From Arcuatula senhousia (lineage: Eukaryota; Mollusca; Bivalvia; Mytilida; Mytilidae), in contig OZ020304.1 of NCBI GenBank assembly GCA_963971305.1, positions 2,356,001-2,420,000 on the forward strand: a stretch of DNA of 64,000 nucleotides, read 5' to 3'. The notes under the pieces were generated by a model. That model did no database searches. It was not told where the DNA came from and was given only the letters and a program-made list of their open reading frames with translations. How positions within the stretch are numbered: position 1 is the first letter of the stretch; each line of letters starts with the position of its first letter. Below, one piece after another: positions 57,907 through 64,000 of this stretch. The translations under genes were made by a program, and so were the position numbers.

Positions 57907-60900
57907 TTAATGACATCCCATCAAAAGTGAGTTATTAGAAGATAACATTGTCACAGGGATCACTGTATAAATCACACTGGGCGGTAATTCTTCTGTTAAC
58001 TCTGAAACAAACAAAAACTTGGTTATAAACATTTTTAAACTTCATCTGATGTTGTGGTCTATAAAAGACTATTCAAAGATACTAAAGCCAAATTTTAAAA
58101 TGCCTGCCATTAGAATCTTGAAAAATACACTTCTGTCTAAAATTCTTGCAAGGGTTATGAAATGAAGAAGGAATGTGTTGACGGGACACAGATGTCCCTG
58201 AATAGGGCCCCAAACAGAAAGTAGAAGTCCGTCAGGTCTTAAAATTGCTTAGGATGTACAGTTTGTCATATTAGAACGTAGAAGTCAGATAGGTCTTAAA
58301 TTCTCTTAGAATGTAAACATTATCATACTGATCTACCCTGCTAAATTTCAAATCATTTTTATATACATGTACTGTTTTTGAGAGAAGCCTCACAGAAATT
58401 TGTACAGACCAATATAAAGAAAACTATATGCCCCAACATGTTGTCACAGGTACATAAAAATATAATCTTTTTATATTATATACTGAATACTTTTCTTTAA
58501 ATGTTCTTGTTGCAAGACTGATCTCCTACATATGAATTCTGTGTAAAAGTATTTCTAACAGGTAGTTAATGATGTGTTTTTTTAGTTGTGGGTAGTAAAC
58601 CTACATTGTCTTACCTTGTATGATTGTTTCATAAGATTTATAAATAGAAACAGGAAGAAATATTCTAAGAGTAGGCAACGACTGTAAGTCCACACTAGAT
58701 TTACTGATGAGATCTTTATAACAGTCACAGAAACACTTGACAACATACTTCTCCTCTATATACTGGGTATCATCTGTTTTCTCTGAAATAACGAAGATTT
58801 TTATAGGTTAATCTACTTCAGCGTTTCTTTAAAAATTGTGGTTTTTGTTCATGTATTCAAGTCAGCAGCCTGGTAGCTAGACTTGGTTTAGGTGAATTGT
58901 GTTGCTTTTATGTAATCAAGTATTTACTGCCTTTGACTATGTACTGGATACCTAAATTGCACAAAAATCCATATAAATCTCGTTCTATCTCTGCTTTAAG
59001 TAAGTGTTCTTTGACCCATATTTCCAAAGTTCTATCTCTTACTTTAACTACTATGAAGAAATTTATTATTCAATACTGTGAAAGGGTATTCGAAAACAGT
59101 GAAATTAATTATTTTTGGAGCGTGAAAAATTCTCTTGATGTTTTGGACAAGCTTCGTGCATTTGAAAATACTTTCCATACCGTTGATAGTTACGATTTTT
59201 CTACTTTATATACTAACCTTCCACATAATCTGATTAAAAAGAAATTTGAATATTTGGTTAAATGGTGTTTTGACAAATCTAAAAGTGATAATATCTGTTC
59301 CAGAGTTTCAAAATCATTTAGTAAATCATTTTTTAGTAACGAGACTCAAAAAGGTTACATTAACTGGACTGATGCAGAAACTATTACTGCTATAAATTAT
59401 TTGTTAGATAATATTTACATACGTTTTGGTAAACAAATTTATCGCCAAATTATTGGTATTCCTATGGGTACTAATTGTGCGCCACTCATAGCCGACCTTT
59501 TCCTATACTGTTATGAATCACAATTTATGGCTAAATTACAAAAAGACCCCAACAAACATATAGTATAGAGTGTTATTAACTTTCCAGCAGCATTATTATG
59601 TTGGTGTCAAAAATTTGAAATTTTGGGTTGCTGCTCCTTCCCAAATATACTAGTTCAATGTGCATGCTATGCTATGTCTGACAACTAAAAAATTTTAATG
59701 TTGATTTTAATCTGATGTTAATCTGTCTTAAGAAATGATTTTCCAGGTCTCTAATAAAGGTGAAATAGTGTATTAGAAGTGCAGAGTTTACTATGTTTAA
59801 AAGTCTAATAGTTAAATGTGAAAAGGGGAATATCACTTTAAAGACATACAACCTATCAATTTCGCAATTTTTTACATTGAATAACTAGAAAAACTGTGAG
59901 CCGCAGCTCACAACTAAATACCCCCCACCCCCCTTAAATAAAAAGCTTCGCCGAGCGCAGCATGATACTACCGCAACATGTTGAACTCTGTACGTTTTAG
60001 GCCTAATATGGATAGTCTATTGTTCTGGACACATGCAGCCCATGGTGGACTGACAAAGGTTTTTGACACATGCTTCTCTGATGGACTTTCGACCCAGGGG
60101 GTAAAAATATAAATTTTGAATGTTGTATTCTACTCTTTAAAAGAATAATGTTTGGGGAAAAAATTAAAAATCGAACCAGAATTTTCCTAAAATTATGATT
60201 ACAGCCCCAAAAATTTATTCTTAAATTTAGAATCCCTACCTGACAAGAATAAATTTTCAAAAAAAATTTTCAAAATCGGACCACAAATAAAAAAGCCCCA
60301 TTTGGCCCCTAATTACGTAATAAGGGGAAAAAAGGGGGGTCGCAAAAATTAATTCTTAATTTTGTATTCGCTATTTGACAAGAACAAACATGCAAAAAAA
60401 AATTTCAAAATCGGACCAGAAATAAAAAAGTTACAATTTTGGCCCCTTTTGGTCCCTAATAACGTTACAGTAAAAGGGGACACAAAAATATATCTGCTAC
60501 TTGACAAGAATAAACTTGCAAAAAAAATTATCAAAATCGGACAAGAATTAAAAAAGTTTCGCTTTCGGCCCTTTTTAGCCCCTAATTACGTAACAGGTGA
60601 AAAAGGGGTGGGGGTCGCAAAAATAAATTCTCAAATTTGGATTCACTACTTGACAACAATAAACTAGCAAAAAAAATTTCAAAATCGGACCACAAATAAA
60701 AAAGTTTCGATTTTGGCCCCATTTGGGCCCTAATTACGTAATAGGGGAAAAAAGGGGGGTCACAAAAATTAATTCTTAATTTTGTATCCGCTATTTGACA
60801 AGAACAAACATGCAAAAAAAATTTTCAAAATCGGACCAGAAATAAAAAAGTTACAATTTTGGCCCCTTTTGGTCCCTAATAACGTAACAGTAAAAAAAGG

Positions 60901-63652
60901 GGACACAAAAATATATCTGCTACTTGACAAGAATAAACTTGCAAAAAAAATTATCAAAATCGGACAAGAATTAAAAAAGTTTCGCTTTCGGCCCCTTTTA
61001 GCCCCTTATTACGTAACAGGTGAAAAAGGGGTGGGGGTCGCAAAAATAAATTCTCAAATTTGGATTCGCTACTTGACAAAAATAAACTAGCAAAAAAAAA
61101 TTTCAAAATCGGACCACAAATAAAAGTTTCGATTTTGGCCCCATTTGGCCCCTAATTATGTAATAGGGGAAAAAAGGGGGGGTCGCAAAAATTAATTCTT
61201 GATTTTGTATCAGCTATTTGACAAGAACAAACATGCAAAAAAAATTTTCAAAATCGGACAACAAATAAAAAAGTTTTTATTTTTGGCCCCTTTTGGCCCC
61301 TAATTACACAACGGAGAAAAAGGGGGCGCAAAAATTCATCAGGTTCATTCTTTTATTGTAAGAAACATTCTTGGCAAATTTCACAGCAATAGGCCAACTA
61401 GGACCAAAGTTATGGTGGAAACAAGTAAAATATTTGAATTTTTTGCCCCTTTTGGGCCCCTAATTTCGAAACCAAAAAATGGGGGACCCCCAAAATCAAT
61501 CCCATTCATCCTTGTATGGTAAGGAACATCACTGTCAAATTTCATAGCAATTGGATGACTAGAACTAAAGTTATTGTGGAAACAAACAAAAAAGTAGTAT
61601 TTTTGGCCCTTTTTTGGCCCCTAATTTCTAAACGAAAAATGGGGGGACCCCCAAAATCAATCCCATTCATCCTTTTATGGTAAGGAACATCATTGTAAAG
61701 TTTCATAGCAATCGGATAACTGGAACTAAAGTTATTGTGGAAACACTAAAAAGTTAACAGACACCGACGACGACAACGACGACGACAGCATCATACCATA
61801 ATACCGCCGCAAATTTTTTGCTGTCGTATAAAAATTAATCAGATAAAATTTAGAATAGGAGATGCACATCTACATTATGTCACAAAGATTGTGTGTAGGT
61901 TTCATGAAAATCCATCAAGGGGAGGAGTTGCGGATAAGAGATGGGCACCTCCATGTAGTCGAATGGCTGAGTGCATGTATTGCTATGGGAACCCCCAAAA
62001 TCATTCTGATCAAACTTTCAAATAGTAGGTGCACATCTATATTATATAACAAAGATTATGTAAAAGTTTCATGACAATCCATCAAGGGGTTTAGGATGAG
62101 TTGTGGATAAGAGATGGGTACCCCCATGTAGTCGAATGGCTAAGTCCATGTTTTGCTATGGGAAACCCCAAAAATCATTCTGATCAAATTTTAAAATAGT
62201 AGATGCACATCTACATTTTGTCACAACAATTGTGTGTAAGTTTCATGAAAATCCATCAAGGGGTTTAGGAGGAGTTGCGGATAAGAGATGGGTACCCCCA
62301 TGTAGTCAATGGCTAAGTCCATGTTTTGCTATAGGAAACCCCAAAAATCATTCTGATCAAATTTTAAAATAGTAGGTGCACATCTACATTATTTAACAAA
62401 GATTGTGTGTAAGTCTCATGAAAATCCATCAAGGGGTTTAGGAGGGGTTGCGGATAAGAGATGGGTACCCCCATGTAGTCGAATGGCTAAGTCCATGTTT
62501 TGCTATGGGAAACCCCAAAAACCATTCTGATCAAATTTTAAAATAGTAAGTGCACATCTACATTATGTCACAACAATTGTGTGTAAGTTTCATGAAAATC
62601 CATCAGGGGGTTTAGGAGGAGTTGCGGATAAGAGATGGGTACCCCCATGTAGGCAAATGGCTAAGTCCATGTTTTGCTATGGGAAACTCCAAAAATCATT
62701 CTGATCAAATTTTAAAATAGTAGGTGCACATCTACATTATGTCACAAAGATTGTGTGTAAGTTTCATGAAAATCCACCAAGGGGTTTAGGAGGAGTTGCG
62801 GATAAGAGATGGGTAACCTGAAGTGTAACGGAAGGACGGACGGACGGACGGACGGAAGGACGGACACCCCTATCACTATATACCCCCTACTTTTGAAGTG
62901 GGGGGTATAAAAAGTACATATATTAAAAATATACTATCTAAAACTTACCTTTCCCAACATAAAAACTCAATTGCAGTTTTCTATAAAATAATCTTATTTT
63001 AAGTATTCGTGTTGATTAAGTAATGTCCAGCATAAATATTTACTTTTGGTAAACTGGGTACTGTTAAATTGAGAAATGAAATGTAAACAAACCAGGCAAA
63101 GAGAAAACGAAATCAGTAAATTAAGAAAAACTACTGGTGTTGGCTAAAATCCATTCAGTTTTCTTTTTTTACCAGTTTCGGTTGATTTTGTTTCCTTTCT
63201 TTACAGATTTCCGTTGCTATTTTACTGTTTACGTTTCAATCTTTACCAATATCGTTTTTGTTCCGCTCCCTTTCGTTTGGTTACTTTTTGTTTCTCAGTT
63301 AACCGACAACCGCAATTGTTTACATTCTATAATTAGTTGGTCCTCTTTTTTGACATTGCGTTTTTTTCTTCAGTTTTCTGTCGAAAAGAATACTTTCTGG
63401 TAGGTTTTTTTAAAAATTCAACAGTTTCTTCAAAGGTTTTACAATGTATTCTTCAAATAGTGAGAATTTCATTTTTTTTTTAAATTGCCAAAATGATAGG
63501 TTCTATGTCTTTAAAGTGGAAAAATATGAAGATTCAACAGCAAAGCAAAACAATAAACTTACCTATTTTTATAATACAGGAAAATGACTCATTAGTGACT
63601 ACATATTTACTAATTGACTGTAGAAGATCAGAGATTTGTACAACTGTATCTA
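57907..63652 (-). CDS. Unidentified gene, last three coding exons
   Basis: Three minus-strand exons with good splice sites join in phase: 63652-63563, 58782-58615, 58001-57907 (TAA). They encode ~115 C-terminal residues: DTVVQISDLLQSISKYVVT..., then KYVVKCFCDCYKDLISK, LPTLRIFLPVSIYKSYETII and ELTEELPPSVIYTVIPVTML, ending SNNSLLMGCH. All three introns/exons are phase 1, and no stop interrupts the joined frame, which argues for a real gene. I do not recognise it. The pattern of short beta-like segments ending IYTVIPVTML reminds me weakly of the RidA-like C-terminal domains of long diphthine-ammonia ligases (DPH6), but I cannot support that name. It runs toward FIS1; upstream exons lie right of the window. 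Its 4.8-kb intron is full of mobile elements. Confidence 0.75.
58860..59571 (+). pseudogene. Penelope-like element reverse transcriptase fragment
   Basis: An open frame of ~223 codons has YWIPKLHKNPYKSRSISALS, YDFSTLYTNLPHNLIKKKFE and IIGIPMGTNCAPLIADLFLY, the fingers region and motifs A and B of Penelope-type reverse transcriptases. It stops just before the place where the YxDD catalytic motif is expected; that motif and any GIY-YIG endonuclease domain are absent downstream. It is therefore a truncated copy. It lies in opposite orientation inside an intron of the minus-strand gene. Confidence 0.87.
59895..59912. repeat. Short perfect hairpin TGTGAGC-CGCA-GCTCACA
   Basis: A 7-bp perfect stem between the Penelope fragment and the next element. 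It may be a leftover terminal hairpin of another element; no partner was found. Confidence 0.4.
59941..61830 (-). mobile_element. ATACGACCGC-family element, 1.9 kb, minus orientation
   Basis: Read on the minus strand: head TATACGACAGCAAAAAATTT with partner GCGGCGGTAT (61,830-61,801), a GTCGTCGTCGTTGTCGTCGTC-like run, a unit body rich in GGGGCCAAAA and ATTTGTGGTCCGATTTTG, then tail TTGCGGTAGTAT and terminal hairpin GCTGCGC-TCG-GCGAAGC (59,960-59,944). Head and tail have drifted and no longer match perfectly. A ~420-bp section (60,340-60,760) is duplicated at 60,760-61,180. Confidence 0.82.
61860..62909 (-). mobile_element. ATACCCCC-family element with six ~170-bp units, minus orientation
   Basis: On the minus strand the head hairpin (62,909-62,879) pairs TATACCCCCCACTT with AAGTAGGGGGTATA with one mismatch, followed by GTCCGTCCTTCCGTCCGTCC. 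Six tandem units of ~165-175 bp share CATCAAGGGGTTTAGGAGGA and GGTGCACATCTACATT (plus-strand spelling). The tail end is not seen; the element may abut or be cut by the neighbour at 61,830. Confidence 0.8.
62910..63562. other. Intron DNA, no feature seen
   Basis: AT-rich, with a T-rich, pyrimidine-rich stretch at 63,150-63,420. The open frame there (LTDNRNCLHSIISW) shows no family I recognise and looks accidental. Confidence 0.4.
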
Positions 63653-63686
63653 CTGAAAATTAAATATACAAAATTATTAACATATT

Positions 63687-64000
63687 GTTTGGGGAAACTG
63701 TGGAACTGAAGGTATTTACAAAAATACTTTAACTTAAAAAAAAGAGCTGCTAGGTTAATTTTAGATGCAGAACCCTTATCGCCATCAGAACCTCTTTTTC
63801 AGAAAATTGGGATGGATGACAAAAAATATCATAAATATCTAATGATCCAAAAAAGTCTAACTGAAAAAGCTCCCATTTACCTAACAAACATGTTCACATT
63901 CTCGAACAACACCCAAGATTTGAGAAATAATGTGTCAAAGAAAAGGCTTATTGTACCAAAGCCTAAAACAGAAATCTATAAAAGATCCTTCCAATACTCA
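63687..64000 (+). pseudogene. LINE reverse-transcriptase C-terminal fragment, frameshifted, cut by window end
   Basis: VWGNCGTEGIYKN (from 63,687) and then, one frame over, NLKKRAARLILDAEPLSPSE, KIGMDDKKYHKYLMIQKSLT, KAPIYLTNMFTFSNNTQDLR and PKPKTEIYKRSFQYS match the C-terminal region after the RT palm of CR1/L2-like non-LTR retrotransposons. A frameshift near 63,725 shows it is dead. It runs past the window end. Confidence 0.83.

Noticed and set aside
63137..63403. 88-codon frame rich in F and L
   Set aside because: It is a pyrimidine-rich stretch inside an intron of the minus-strand gene; no domain is seen and the composition explains the frame.

Overview
The window is nuclear DNA of an animal, most likely a bivalve mollusc and perhaps a mussel. 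It is AT-rich, and its genes are split into small exons with GT..AG introns. It carries many families of non-autonomous repeats with heads such as GTCTCGCCTGCGAAG, AGCTCACCTGGACC and ATACGACCGC, which I associate with bivalve genomes. The clade call is inference; I could not run a search.

Three conserved genes were assembled exon by exon with matching splice phases. PCID2 (+, 22,501-34,240, about the first 67 codons missing) encodes a TREX-2/mRNA-export PCI protein. SPRYD7 (-, 45,878-39,966, complete, 194 aa) encodes a small SPRY-domain protein. FIS1 (+, 46,227-55,290, complete, 152 aa) encodes the mitochondrial/peroxisomal fission adaptor. SPRYD7 and FIS1 are head to head with only 348 bp between start codons, so they probably share a promoter. 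A fourth gene (-, last three exons 63,652-57,907) is real by splice phase but not identified; it converges on FIS1.

Layout: 1-21,750 is a mosaic array of short repeat units, all in the same orientation and joined through (AAT)n tracts, with a gap at 20,513-21,458. Four unit families (A, B, C, D) each start with a hairpin followed by a 10-14 nt arm. Thirty-one short hairpin modules (tails) sit in the AAT tracts, and the 3' arm of each tail type is the exact reverse complement of the head arm of one unit family. The unit bodies are full of ATGGCGGCCAT, which is why many false reading frames begin MAAI or MAAV. The C/E part (4,513-11,261) is recently duplicated.

From 22 kb on, the genes' introns and the intergenic DNA are loaded with mobile elements. 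These include dispersed elements built like those of the array (head hairpin with one flaw, internal tandem repeats, tail arm complementary to the head, terminal hairpin, often ending CTTGTT), several TIR elements with clear target-site duplications, a tRNA-derived SINE, a Penelope-type reverse transcriptase fragment, a LINE 3' fragment cut by the window end, and a hammerhead-ribozyme-like motif.

The most interesting signal is the head/tail complementarity. It recurs in unrelated sequence families in the array and outside it. It resembles the subterminal inverted repeats plus 3' hairpin of non-autonomous Helentron-type rolling-circle elements, but here it is embedded in AAT microsatellite DNA. 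No transposase or Rep/helicase gene is present in the window.
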